Counted from the first letter of the stretch, positions 17,792-26,453 are shown. The stretch is DNA of 64,000 nt from an uncultured Collinsella sp. (GCA_934646815.1 CAKUEW010000001.1:1-64000), one strand, 5' to 3'. The notes: generated by a model from the letters alone, not told the origin. Translations and numbers: made by a program.

Positions 17792-18748
17792 GTGAATAAC
17801 TTTCTGCGTTTGATCGGAAGGCGTCTTGTCGCGCTGCCGATCATGGCATTGGGCGTCACCGTCTTGGTGTTCTTCCTTATGTCGTTCTCCAAGACCGACC
17901 CCGCCTATACGGCGTTGGGTGACGGCGCCTCGCCCGAGGCGGTTGCCGAGTACCATGAGAAATATGGCCTGGACGACCCCTGGCCCGTGCGCTATGTGCG
18001 CTATATGGGCGATTTGATCCATGGCGACATGGGCACGTACGGCGCTGCCCGCAACTCCGTTGCCAAGCGCATCTCCACGGCCCTGCCCGTCACGATGCAG
18101 CTGACCTTTATCGGTCTTGCCATCGGCGCGGTCGTCTCGTTTTTGCTTGGTGTTATCGCGGCGCTGTATCGCGATAAATGGCCGGACCAACTGATCCGCG
18201 TCTTCTCCATCGCCGGCTTGGCAACCCCGTCGTTCTGGCTTGCCGTCCTGTTGATCCTGCTGTTCTCTTCCTACCTTAAGGTGCTTCCGGCGTCCGGTGC
18301 CCTGCCTCACTTCACCACCAACCCGGCAGGTTACATGGCGCGCATGATTATGCCCGCCATCGCCCTGGCATTCCCGCTGACGGGCCAGATGACCCGTATC
18401 GTACGTACCGCCATGGTCGAGGAGCTCGACAAGGACTATGTCCGCATGGCTCGCGGTGCCGGCGTTCCCGAGAAGGTCGTCGTCGGCATCAACGTTTTGC
18501 GCAATGCACTGATCACCCCGGTCACCACCCTCGGTCTTAAGATTGGTTACCTCATGGGCGGTGCCGTCGTCATCGAGGTCATCTTTAACCTCCCCGGCAT
18601 GGGCACTGCGATTCTGCAGGGCGTCCAGGGCAACGAGGCGAACCTGGTTCAGGGTGTCGTCATTGTCGTTGCCCTTGCCTTCATCATCATCAACATCGTG
18701 GTTGACATGCTCTACCTGCTCATCAACCCGCGCATCAGGACGGTGTAG
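17792..18748 (+). CDS. ABC transporter permease, DppB type
   Basis: It is the first membrane subunit of the probable sialic acid importer. The 318-residue protein has about six membrane segments and the BPD_transp_1 EAA-like loop (EELDKDYVRMARGAGVPEKVV). The N-terminus (FLRLIGRRLVALPIMALGVTVLVFF) is typical of DppB/GsiC. The GTG start at 17792 is chosen because AAAGGGGAGAGAAC lies just before it; the in-frame ORF start at 17759 lacks a binding site. The stop is 3 nt before the next start. SatB and SiaF are the matching subunits in other species. Confidence 0.88.
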   Translation: MNNFLRLIGRRLVALPIMALGVTVLVFFLMSFSKTDPAYTALGDGASPEAVAEYHEKYGLDDPWPVRYVRYMGDLIHGDMGTYGAARNSVAKRISTALPVTMQLTFIGLAIGAVVSFLLGVIAALYRDKWPDQLIRVFSIAGLATPSFWLAVLLILLFSSYLKVLPASGALPHFTTNPAGYMARMIMPAIALAFPLTGQMTRIVRTAMVEELDKDYVRMARGAGVPEKVVVGINVLRNALITPVTTLGLKIGYLMGGAVVIEVIFNLPGMGTAILQGVQGNEANLVQGVVIVVALAFIIINIVVDMLYLLINPRIRTV

Positions 18749-18751
18749 ATT

Positions 18752-20767
18752 ATGGTAAAGATTCGAGAGAAGCAAACCGAGCAGCTCGAGAAGGCTGCCT
18801 CCAAGGGGCTTAAGCTCGGTGGCTGGAAGAAGATGACGCTGTCTTCTAAGATTGCTGCCGTCGTGTTGGTGCTGGTCGCCCTGACCGCCATCCTGGCTCC
18901 GCTGCTTGCCCCCTATAGCCCGGTCGAGATCTTTACGGCTCGCCAGGCACCCGGCAACGGATTTGTCTTCGGCACCGACGACAAGGGCCGCGATATTCTT
19001 TCGCGTATGCTCTACGGTGGCCGCTACTCGCTGATCATCGGCTTTGGCGCTACCGCCATGGCGCTTGTCTGCGGCTCGGTCGTGGGCGCCGTCGCCGCTG
19101 TTTCGCGCAAGGCCGTCTCCGAGACGATCATGCGTATCCTGGACATCATCATGTCCATCCCCGGTATCGCCCTGGCAGCCGTTTTCGTCTCCATCCTGGG
19201 CAACTCCGTGCCGTCGATTATCTTTGCTATCGGCTTTATGTACACCCCACAGATCGCCCGTATCGTGCGTGCCAACATTGTGTCCGAGTATGGCGAGGAC
19301 TATGTCCGCGCGGTCATCGTGTCCGGCGCCAAGGCTCCGTGGATTTTGATCAAGCATGTCCTGCGTAATTGCATCGCCCCGATCATGGTCTTCACCGTTA
19401 CCCTCGTTGCCGACGCCATCATCTTCGAGGCTTCGCTGACCTTTATCGGTGCCGGTATCCAGGAGCCCACGGCTACCTGGGGCAACATCCTCGCCGACGC
19501 CCGCGGCGGCGTGCTTGCCGGTCGTTGGTGGCAGGCGCTGTTCCCGGGCCTGGCCATCATGATCACCTGCCTGGCGCTCAACATCCTCTCCGAGGGCATT
19601 ACCGACGCCATGGCCGCTGCTCCCTCCGCCGCTCTGGATCCGACCGACTCCTCCAAGCGCCGCGAGGCCGACCTGCTGGTCTCCGACCCCGTCCGCGCCT
19701 ACAAGGAGCAGGCTCAGTCCCTGAACGCCCGTCTTGGCGCTCTGCGCGATGTCGAGCTCAAGCGTAACGACCGCCACGTGCCCGATGAGTCCGTCGAGCC
19801 GATCCTGTCGGTCCGCGATTTCTGCATCCAGTTTGAGCATCACGGCGACATTAACGTTGTCGACCACGTCAACTTCGACGTTCGTCCCGGCCAGACCATG
19901 GGCCTGGTGGGCGAGTCCGGCTGCGGCAAGTCCATCACCACGCTGGCCATCATGGGCCTGACCGATGAGGACGAGCATCTTTCCGGCGAGGTCCTCTGGG
20001 AGGGTCGCGACCTGCTCAAGATGAGCAAGAAGGAGTGGTTCGGCCTGCGCGGTACCGATATCGCCATGGTCTACCAGGACGCCCTGTCCTCGCTCAACCC
20101 CTCCATGCTCATCTCTGCCCAGATGAAGCAGCTCACCAAGCGCGGCGGAACCCGCAGCGCCGAGGAGCTCCTGGAGCTCGTCGGCCTCGATCCCAAGCGC
20201 ACGCTCGAGAGCTATCCGCATGAGCTTTCCGGTGGCCAGCGTCAGCGTGTTCTGATCGCTATGGCCCTTACCCGCGACCCCAAGCTGGTCATCTGCGACG
20301 AGCCCACGACCGCTCTGGACGTTACCGTCCAGAAGCAGGTCATCAAGCTGCTCAACGATCTTCAGGCCAAGCTCGGCTTTGCCATGATCTTCGTCTCGCA
20401 TGACCTGGCGCTGGTCGCCGAGGTCGCCCATAACATCACGGTTATGTACGCTGGCCAGGTTATCGAGCAGGCGCCCACCAAGGAGCTGCTCACTAACCCG
20501 ATCCACGAGTACACCCGCGGTCTTCTGGGCTCCGTTCTGTCCATCGAGAGCGGCTCGGGCCGTCTGCACCAGGTCCCCGGCGCCGTTCCCAGCCCGCGCG
20601 ATTTCCCCAAGGGCGATCGCTTTGCGCCCCGCTCGAGCCACCCGCGTATCGGTCTGGACACCCGTCCGGTCTTCAAGCGCGTGCCCGGCACCGAGCACTT
20701 CTATTCCGAGCTCCCCGACGAGGTGCTCAAGGCAAATGGTTTGACCCCTCACGCGGAGGTGATGTAG
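18752..20767 (+). CDS. Fused ABC permease-ATPase (DppC-DppD fusion), SatC/SiaG type
   Basis: One 671-residue chain joins a permease and an ATPase. Residues 1-300 are a DppC-type permease (LLAPYSPVEIF, FGTDDKGRDILSRMLYGGR, the EDYVRAVIVSGAKAPWILIKH loop). About 50 linker residues follow, then an ABC ATPase with Walker A GESGCGKS, LSGGQRQR signature, Walker [13 protein letters not shown], and a C-terminal oligopeptide-transporter extension that lacks the usual Cys-rich OppD tail. There is no frameshift; the fusion is continuous. This layout is known for the sialic acid systems SatABCD and SiaEFGI, which supports the substrate assignment. The permease half presumably pairs with the upstream permease. 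Confidence 0.9.
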   Translation: MVKIREKQTEQLEKAASKGLKLGGWKKMTLSSKIAAVVLVLVALTAILAPLLAPYSPVEIFTARQAPGNGFVFGTDDKGRDILSRMLYGGRYSLIIGFGATAMALVCGSVVGAVAAVSRKAVSETIMRILDIIMSIPGIALAAVFVSILGNSVPSIIFAIGFMYTPQIARIVRANIVSEYGEDYVRAVIVSGAKAPWILIKHVLRNCIAPIMVFTVTLVADAIIFEASLTFIGAGIQEPTATWGNILADARGGVLAGRWWQALFPGLAIMITCLALNILSEGITDAMAAAPSAALDPTDSSKRREADLLVSDPVRAYKEQAQSLNARLGALRDVELKRNDRHVPDESVEPILSVRDFCIQFEHHGDINVVDHVNFDVRPGQTMGLVGESGCGKSITTLAIMGLTDEDEHLSGEVLWEGRDLLKMSKKEWFGLRGTDIAMVYQDALSSLNPSMLISAQMKQLTKRGGTRSAEELLELVGLDPKRTLESYPHELSGGQRQRVLIAMALTRDPKLVICDEPTTALDVTVQKQVIKLLNDLQAKLGFAMIFVSHDLALVAEVAHNITVMYAGQVIEQAPTKELLTNPIHEYTRGLLGSVLSIESGSGRLHQVPGAVPSPRDFPKGDRFAPRSSHPRIGLDTRPVFKRVPGTEHFYSELPDEVLKANGLTPHAEVM

Positions 20768-21595
20768 ATGAGCGAGACCGCAGTCAACGGCGTCGAGCCG
20801 ATCATCTTCCTTGATGACGTCCACGTCACCTTTAGGACCCGTACCGGCTCGATTCTGCACCCCAACCTGGTTCACGCCGTCCAAGGTGTAACGATTAAGC
20901 TCATGCCCGGTCAGACGATCGGCATCGTCGGCGAGTCCGGTTGCGGAAAGTCCACCACCGCTAACGTCATGTGCGGCCTGCAGGCCCCCACGAGCGGCAA
21001 GGTCTACTTTAAGGGCAAGGACGTTACCAAACGTACCGCCGAGGACCGTCGTCACATGGGTCGCGTCATCTCGGTCGTGTTCCAAAACCCGGCCACGGCG
21101 CTCAACCCCCGCATGGTCGTTCGCGAGCAGCTGCTCGATCCCATGCGCGTTCACAACCTGGGTACCGAGGCCGAGCAGGAGAAGCGCGTCAAGGAGCTCC
21201 TGGAGCTCACCGGTCTGCCCAGCTCTGCCGCCGAGGTTCTTCCCGGCCAGCTTTCGGGCGGCCAGCGCCAGCGCGTCGCAATTGCCCGTGCCCTGTCGCT
21301 GAACCCCGATGCCATCATCGCCGACGAGCCCACCTCGGCTCTGGACGTTTCGGTCCGCGCGCAGATTCTAAACCTGCTGACCGACCTTAAGAAGGAGCTC
21401 GGCCTGGCCATGGTGTTCATCAGCCATGACATCCAGACGGTCCGCTATATCTCTGACGACATCATCGTTATGAATGGTGGCAAGATCGTCGAGCAGGGCG
21501 AGGCCAAGCAGGTCTTCCAGCACCCCCAGGACCCCTACACCAAGATGCTGCTCGGCGCTGCGCCGTCGCTGCTGCACCCCAAGCTCGGCGAGTAG
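20768..21595 (+). CDS. ABC transporter ATP-binding protein, DppF type
   Basis: It is the second ATPase of the importer. The 275-residue protein has Walker A GESGCGKSTTANV, the Q-loop, LSGGQRQRVAIARALSL, Walker B AIIADEPTSALD and the H-loop FISHD. ATG 20768 follows the stop of the fused gene directly, with GCGGAGGTGATGTAG as binding site inside the previous coding end. The C-terminal oligopeptide tail is short compared with DppF. It should heterodimerise with the ATPase half of the fused subunit. Confidence 0.9.
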   Translation: MSETAVNGVEPIIFLDDVHVTFRTRTGSILHPNLVHAVQGVTIKLMPGQTIGIVGESGCGKSTTANVMCGLQAPTSGKVYFKGKDVTKRTAEDRRHMGRVISVVFQNPATALNPRMVVREQLLDPMRVHNLGTEAEQEKRVKELLELTGLPSSAAEVLPGQLSGGQRQRVAIARALSLNPDAIIADEPTSALDVSVRAQILNLLTDLKKELGLAMVFISHDIQTVRYISDDIIVMNGGKIVEQGEAKQVFQHPQDPYTKMLLGAAPSLLHPKLGE

Positions 21596-21611
21596 CCTCG
21601 CTTTCCCTCCC

Positions 21612-21639
21612 GTGCGCCCGGTTCCCTTGCCGGGCGCAC
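21612..21639 (+). terminator. Hairpin between transporter and esterase genes
   Basis: GTGCGCCCGG pairs perfectly with CCGGGCGCAC around an 8-nt loop. No T-run follows, so it is more likely a transcript-stabilising or processing hairpin than a full terminator. Confidence 0.55.
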
Positions 21640-21675
21640 CTCCGTTGCGATTTCGAAAGGTTGGGTTCACGAGCC

Positions 21676-22653
21676 ATGCCAAGTGCTCAGGAGCTACAAC
21701 ATCAGTTTGGTGAATATCGAGGCGCCATGCCCCGTCCATCAGATTTCGATCTCTTTTGGAAGGATCGCATGGCCGAGGCCGACGCCGTCGGGCTTGACTA
21801 TGCGATCGAGACGGCATCGGTCACCGATGCCGCGACCTGCCAGCTTTTCGACCTCTGGTATACCGGCATGTGTGGCGCTCGCCTGCATGCCAAGTACCTT
21901 AAACCCGTCTCGGACGATCCCGTGCCATTGGTACTTCAGTTCCATGGGTATCCGGGTGCAAGCCGCAGCTGGTTTGAGCAGGCGTCGTTTGCGGGCATGG
22001 GCATGGCACTCATCGCCCTCGATTGCCCCGGCCAAGGAGGTCCCTCCGAGGACATTGGTGGATTTGAGGGCACAACGGTTGCCGGTCATATCGTCGCCGG
22101 TATCGACGGCGACCCGGCCAACCTCTACTATGTCCGCTTGCATCAAGATATTCGCATCCTGTGCCGCATCGTTCGCGAGCTCGAGGGCATCGATCTTGCC
22201 CGTGTGTTTGTGAACGGCGCGTCGCAGGGCGGTGGTTTGGGCATTGCGACCTGCGCACTTAACAGCGAGCTTATCAATCGCGCCGCAATCCTCTATCCCT
22301 TCCTGTCAGATTTCCGCCTGGTCTGGGATTTGGATGCCGACGATATCGCCTATGAGGGCCTGCGCTATTGGTCGCGTTGGTTTGACGAGGATTCGACTCG
22401 TATCGAGGAAGCCTATGCCAAACTGGCGTACTTCGATTCCAAGAACTTCGCCCCCATGGTCAAATGCCCCGTCCTGTTTGGTACGGGCACGGCGGATATC
22501 GTCTGTCCGCCGGCAACGCAGTTTGCGGTGTACAACAACCTGTCCTGCGAGAAGCGCCACGAGTTCTTTGAGGGCTTTGGCCACGAGGAGATACAGGACT
22601 TTGACGATATGATCATTCCGTATTTCTGCGAGGGAGGGGAGGCTCATGTCTAA
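21676..22653 (+). CDS. CE7-type acetyl esterase (AXE1 family) in a sialic acid operon
   Basis: It is an alpha/beta hydrolase of carbohydrate esterase family 7 (acetylxylan esterase/cephalosporin C deacetylase), cytoplasmic because no signal peptide is present. The 325-residue protein has all three catalytic landmarks: nucleophile Ser183 in GASQGG, Asp274 in GTADIVCPP, and His303 in GFGHE. The family RGQG motif is CPGQG (118-121), so its Arg is replaced by Pro. CE7 enzymes remove acetyl groups from small sugars. In this operon the likely substrate is O-acetylated sialic acid or an O-acetylated breakdown product; that is inference. ATG 21676 is used; the in-frame TTG 21661 overlaps the best AAAGG. 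The end overlaps the next gene by 8 nt. Confidence 0.85.
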   Translation: MPSAQELQHQFGEYRGAMPRPSDFDLFWKDRMAEADAVGLDYAIETASVTDAATCQLFDLWYTGMCGARLHAKYLKPVSDDPVPLVLQFHGYPGASRSWFEQASFAGMGMALIALDCPGQGGPSEDIGGFEGTTVAGHIVAGIDGDPANLYYVRLHQDIRILCRIVRELEGIDLARVFVNGASQGGGLGIATCALNSELINRAAILYPFLSDFRLVWDLDADDIAYEGLRYWSRWFDEDSTRIEEAYAKLAYFDSKNFAPMVKCPVLFGTGTADIVCPPATQFAVYNNLSCEKRHEFFEGFGHEEIQDFDDMIIPYFCEGGEAHV

Positions 22654-23497
22654 GTGCGAGAGCAATGTCAATGAGCTGATTGTCTCCGACCTTGCGGGGA
22701 TTCCCGGAACGGTCTCGTCAAGGCTCGCTGATTTCCGGGATTGGCGCGGTGATGCTTCTGCGGATGTTTCCGAATTAGAGATAGCCGCTTCGGATCTTGA
22801 GGTTTGCGGGCCGAGTATTACGGCGATCGATTTTGCCAATCCGTATGCCCGCTACTCCGAGGTTTCCTTTGAGCTTGGTGGCGATGTGGTCCACGCACGT
22901 TTGATCGAGCCTGCCGGTCGCGCCCGAGCATCCGAGCTTGTGCCGCTATGTCTGATGTTTCACGACATCGACCGACCCGTGCGGGGATGGCATCACATGA
23001 TGAGGTTTGCGGCCATGGGATATGCCGTGCTTGCGCTGGACGATGAGGCGATTGGACCCAGCGATCTGCGGCAGGGGATTACCTCGCCTGCTTTTGTCAG
23101 GCGCGTCCGTTGGGGCTGCGCGTTGGCGGAGGTCGCGCGCAATCTTGATGGCATGGACCCCGACCGCATCTTTGCATGGGGCGAGGGTCTTGGCGGCGGA
23201 GTCGCGCTGGCGGTTTCCGCTCTGGACGAGCGGGGCCTCGCCTGCACGGCGGTTGCCAATCCGCTTCCTGGCGGCCTCGAGGTGCTGTCGTCTCGGGTGC
23301 GCGGATCGGTGCTCATGGGCACATCGCTTATGGATACCGTGAGCGATCCCAAGGATCAGTTTGCCGTATTCAACGGTCTTGAGTGTGACCGGAGGCATAT
23401 CATCTATGCAAAATACGCTCACGAGCGCATCAATGCGTTCGAAAACGAAGTCGTAGACTTTTTTAACCAAACGTTCTACTCGTGTTCTTTGGCCTAG
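22646..23497 (+). CDS. CE7-like paralogue without catalytic serine (probable pseudo-esterase)
   Basis: The 283-residue protein aligns with the preceding CE7 esterase over most of its length (FHDIDRPVRGWHHM with FHGYPGASRSWFEQ, FAVFNGLECDRRH with FAVYNNLSCEKRH). The nucleophile elbow GASQGG has become GEGLGG (179-184), putting Gly181 where Ser183 stands in the partner. The acid (Asp230) and histidine (His259, in YAHE) positions are kept. It therefore probably cannot act as a serine esterase. The coding frame is intact and overlaps its partner by 8 nt, so the two are translated together. CE7 enzymes are oligomers, often hexamers, so a structural or regulatory subunit is possible. Confidence 0.75.
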   Translation: MSKCESNVNELIVSDLAGIPGTVSSRLADFRDWRGDASADVSELEIAASDLEVCGPSITAIDFANPYARYSEVSFELGGDVVHARLIEPAGRARASELVPLCLMFHDIDRPVRGWHHMMRFAAMGYAVLALDDEAIGPSDLRQGITSPAFVRRVRWGCALAEVARNLDGMDPDRIFAWGEGLGGGVALAVSALDERGLACTAVANPLPGGLEVLSSRVRGSVLMGTSLMDTVSDPKDQFAVFNGLECDRRHIIYAKYAHERINAFENEVVDFFNQTFYSCSLA

Positions 23498-23565
23498 ACG
23501 GCCTGGACACTGCCAACAAGAGTGGGTGGCATAGGGCCGCCCGCCAGACAACTAAGGAGATTCTT

Positions 23566-24486
23566 GTGGCAACTCAGAAATTCACCGGCGTTATCCCTCC
23601 CGTCGTTGTTCCCGATACCGAAGATCACCAGCTCGATGTTGCCTCCTTTGAGCGCAGCATCAACCGCATGATCGATGCCGGCGTCGATGGCCTGTTCTTC
23701 CTGGGCTCTTCGGGTGAGGTCGTTTTCTCCACCGACGAGCGTCGTCGCCAGATCATCGCCGAGGCCGTCCGCATCGTCGACCACCGCGTGCCTGTTCTGG
23801 TCGGCATCATCGATACCGAGACCGAGCGCATGATTGAGCACGGTAAGGTCGCTCAGGAGCTGGGCGCCGATGCGCTTGTCGCCACCTGCCCGTTCTATGC
23901 CCTGCAGGGCATGACCGAGGTCGAGGAGCACTTCCGCATCCTGCACGAGGAGCTCGACCTGCCCATCTTTGCCTATGACATTCCCGTCTGCGTTCACACC
24001 AAGCTCCCCTGGAAGCTCCTTGCCAAGCTCGGCGCCGAGGGCGTCCTTGCTGGCGTCAAGGATTCCTCGGGTGATGACATCTCGTTCCGCTACCTCGTTC
24101 AGGAGAACGAGAAGAACGGCCATCCGATGAGCATCCTCACCGGTCATGAGGTTGTCGTCGACGGCGCTTACCTCGGTGGCGCCGATGGTTCCGTCCCGGG
24201 TCTCGCCAATGTTGAGCCCGAGGGCTACGTGCGCCAGTGGAAGGCCGCTCAGGCCGGCGACTGGGCTACCGTCAAGGCCGAGCAGGATCGCCTTAACGAG
24301 ATCTCCCACATCTGGGATGTCACCTCGGGCGTTCAGGGCTATGCCGGTGGCGTCGGTGCCTTCAAGACCGCTATGAACCTCATGGGCATCTTCGACAGCC
24401 CGACCATGCCGCGCCCGGTGAAGGCCATGACCGGCGAGAACGTCGAGGCCATTCGCAAGGTCCTCGTCGACAACGGCCTCCTGTAG
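23566..24486 (+). CDS. nanA: N-acetylneuraminate lyase (DapA/NanA family aldolase)
   Basis: It is predicted to split N-acetylneuraminate into N-acetylmannosamine and pyruvate. The 306-residue protein is a class I aldolase barrel with GSSGE (47-51), Tyr137 in FAYDIP, and Schiff-base Lys165 in AGVKDSSG. By sequence alone it could be another DapA-family lyase or aldolase; the ROK kinase and nanE genes immediately downstream and the SatABCD-type importer upstream decide for NanA. The GTG start at 23566 has AAGGAG at 23554-23559; the open frame upstream (from 23482) overlaps the pseudo-esterase end and is rejected. The palindrome at 24486-24589 follows directly. Confidence 0.85.
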   Translation: MATQKFTGVIPPVVVPDTEDHQLDVASFERSINRMIDAGVDGLFFLGSSGEVVFSTDERRRQIIAEAVRIVDHRVPVLVGIIDTETERMIEHGKVAQELGADALVATCPFYALQGMTEVEEHFRILHEELDLPIFAYDIPVCVHTKLPWKLLAKLGAEGVLAGVKDSSGDDISFRYLVQENEKNGHPMSILTGHEVVVDGAYLGGADGSVPGLANVEPEGYVRQWKAAQAGDWATVKAEQDRLNEISHIWDVTSGVQGYAGGVGAFKTAMNLMGIFDSPTMPRPVKAMTGENVEAIRKVLVDNGLL

Positions 24487-24709
24487 CGGTTTCCCAGGCA
24501 CCCGATCTTGGGGCTCAAGCGGTCGGGCGTGACCAGTTAGGTCAACGCCCGACCGCTTTCACCCCAACCTCGGGCACCTGGAAAACCGCTACCGTGCAGT
24601 CACGACCCTTTAGGTCAATGGCTGCGTGGTCGAGCGGTGGCTTCGGGCACCTGGGAAACCTTTACCGCGCTGTGGCGGCTAGCTTGATAGCGCATTTCCT
24701 GTAGTTGTT
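24486..24709. repeat. Long imperfect palindrome with a degenerate extra half-copy
   Basis: 24486-24589 is a 104-bp palindrome. The inner arms (24518-24534 and 24540-24557) match apart from one extra base, and the outer arms (from GCGGTTTCCCAGG and to CCTGGAAAACCGC) match at roughly four in five positions. A second, weaker half-copy follows (about 24600-24662: ...CTTTAGGTCAATGG... to TTCGGGCACCTGGGAAACC). The element sits between nanA and the kinase gene and could end or attenuate the transcript. It has no visible coding content. Confidence 0.75.
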
Positions 24710-24730
24710 TTGTCTCCGAAGGAGAGCGAC

Positions 24731-25693
24731 ATGGAGAACAAGTACGTCTGCTCTGTCGATATCGGCGGAACCAAGATCGCGACGGCCATCATGGAATATC
24801 CGGCCGATGGCAGTGTGCCCCATCCCGTTTTTGAGGCCGAGGTTCCCACCGAGGCCCAGGAGGGCGGCGAGGCGGTCTTCCAGCGCATCGAAGCGTCCAT
24901 CAAGGCTGCTCTCGAGGCGAACCCCGAGGTCGAGGTCCTGGGCGTAGGCATCGGTGCCGCCGGTGTCGTCGACCCCAAGACGGGCGCTATCGCGTATGCC
25001 AACGAGATTATGCCCGGCTGGTCCGGAGTCCAGTTGGGGCCGCGCTTGCGCGAGGACCTGGGTCTTCCCGTTGCCGTTGTGGGAGACGTGCAGGCGCATG
25101 CCCTGGGCGAGGCTCACTGGGGCGTCGGCAAGGGCAAGTTCTCCGTTTTGTGCTTGGGCATCGGCACCGGAATTGGCGGTGCCTATGTCGAGAACGGTCG
25201 CGTGATGCAGGGCTTCCATGGCGCTGCCGGCCATATGGGCCATATCGAGTGCTCTGCCGCTGCCGGTATCCCTTGTGCCTGTGGTCGTTCCGGCCATCTG
25301 GAGTCCGTAGCCTCCGGCACCTCTATTGGTCGTATGTATGACGAGCGCTTTGGCCGTGTCGACCCGAGCCGTCCTTCGGTAGGCCGCGACGTTAACGACC
25401 TGTGCCGTGCAGGTGACGCCAAAGCGACCGAAGTCATCCATGACGCCGGCTTTGCGCTTGGCGCCAGCCTGGGTTCGCTCGCCAACATTTTGGATCCCGA
25501 GGTCATCGTGCTCTCGGGCGGCGTGATTCACCAGGGGCCCGATTGGCGCTCCCAGACGTGGAAGGACTCGGTGCACGAGGGCTATGCGAGCCAGGCACTC
25601 GATCCGCTCCAGGACACGCCGATTCTCATCGGCTCTCTGGAGGGGGACGCGCCGCTCATCGGCGCCGCCGAGCACCTGCTCGCCACGTTATAG
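24731..25693 (+). CDS. nanK: ROK-family kinase, probable N-acetylmannosamine kinase
   Basis: It is an ATP-dependent sugar kinase, predicted to phosphorylate N-acetylmannosamine at O6 between NanA and NanE. The 320-residue protein has the N-terminal phosphate motif DIGGTKIATAIM, the catalytic region GHMGHIECS and the ROK zinc motif with Cys residues CACGRSGHLES, and a C-terminal GGVIHQGP. ROK kinases for glucose and ManNAc are hard to tell apart; context decides. ATG 24731 has GAAGGAG at 24718-24724; the in-frame ATG at 24710 lies before that site. The gene is separated from nanE by a hairpin. Confidence 0.82.
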   Translation: MENKYVCSVDIGGTKIATAIMEYPADGSVPHPVFEAEVPTEAQEGGEAVFQRIEASIKAALEANPEVEVLGVGIGAAGVVDPKTGAIAYANEIMPGWSGVQLGPRLREDLGLPVAVVGDVQAHALGEAHWGVGKGKFSVLCLGIGTGIGGAYVENGRVMQGFHGAAGHMGHIECSAAAGIPCACGRSGHLESVASGTSIGRMYDERFGRVDPSRPSVGRDVNDLCRAGDAKATEVIHDAGFALGASLGSLANILDPEVIVLSGGVIHQGPDWRSQTWKDSVHEGYASQALDPLQDTPILIGSLEGDAPLIGAAEHLLATL

Positions 25694-25712
25694 TTTGAAA
25701 TCTAGCAAGTAA

Positions 25713-25741
25713 GCCTTCTGAGGTGTAATGCCTCAGAAGGC
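25713..25741 (+). terminator. Hairpin before nanE
   Basis: GCCTTCTGAGG pairs perfectly with CCTCAGAAGGC (11 bp, 7-nt loop), followed by CGTTTT. It could be a partial terminator lowering nanE expression. The in-frame ATG at 25728 lies in its loop and is therefore not taken as the nanE start. Confidence 0.7.
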
Positions 25742-25760
25742 CGTTTTGAGAAAGGTTGAG

Positions 25761-26453
25761 ATGGAAATGAACGTCGATCCTTTGATTCAATCTCTGAAGG
25801 GCAAGCTCGTCGTGAGCGTTCAGGCCTATATGGGCGAGCCGCTTCGTACGCCCGAGACTATGGCACAGATGTCTCGCGCCTGCGAGCTCGGTGGTGCCGC
25901 CGCCATTCGCTGCCAGGGCCTTGCCGATATCGCTGCCATTAAGGGACGCTGCGAGGTTCCCGTGATCGGTCTGTGGAAGGATGGCCACGAGGGCGTCTAC
26001 ATTACGCCGACGCTGCGCCATGCCCGCGCCTGCGTCGCTGCTGGAGCCGATATCGTGGCCATTGACGCCACCGATCGTCCGCGCCCCGATGGCAAGACCC
26101 TCGAGGACACGTTCCGCCCGCTGCATGAGGAGGGCGTGCTCCTAATGGCCGATTGCGCCACGATCGAGGACATCCGTCGCGCGGTCGATATGGGCTTTGA
26201 CCTGGTTTCCACCACGCTCTCTCACGGCGTTGCCGCCATCGACTGCACCATGGCGGACGGCCCCGACCTGCCGCTTCTGCGTCAGGCGACCGAGGAGTTC
26301 CCCGGTCTGCCCATCATCTGCGAGGGCCGTGTGCACACGCCCGAGGAGGCTCGCGCCGCGATTGATGCGGGCGCCTGGGCCGTTGTCGTCGGCACCGCCA
26401 TCACGCACCCCACGAGTATTACGAGTTGGTTCAAGGCTGCGCTTGAGGCGTAA
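25761..26453 (+). CDS. nanE: N-acetylmannosamine-6-phosphate 2-epimerase
   Basis: It converts ManNAc-6-P to GlcNAc-6-P, linking sialic acid breakdown to the nag pathway. The 230-residue TIM barrel has the NanE landmarks KGKLVVSVQAY, GAAAIRCQG, PVIGLWK, ITPT, GADIVAIDATDRPRPDG, LMADCAT and EGRVHTPEEA. ATG 25761 has AAAGG 5 nt upstream; ATG 25767 (MNVDPL) is a second option. nagA and nagB are not in the window, so the pathway must finish elsewhere. Confidence 0.93.
   Translation: MEMNVDPLIQSLKGKLVVSVQAYMGEPLRTPETMAQMSRACELGGAAAIRCQGLADIAAIKGRCEVPVIGLWKDGHEGVYITPTLRHARACVAAGADIVAIDATDRPRPDGKTLEDTFRPLHEEGVLLMADCATIEDIRRAVDMGFDLVSTTLSHGVAAIDCTMADGPDLPLLRQATEEFPGLPIICEGRVHTPEEARAAIDAGAWAVVVGTAITHPTSITSWFKAALEA

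Noticed and set aside
17765..21154. 1129-codon minus-strand open frame opposite the ABC transporter genes
   Set aside because: It mirrors four strongly supported plus-strand genes. Its Gly/Asp/His-rich composition is a shadow of biased codon use.
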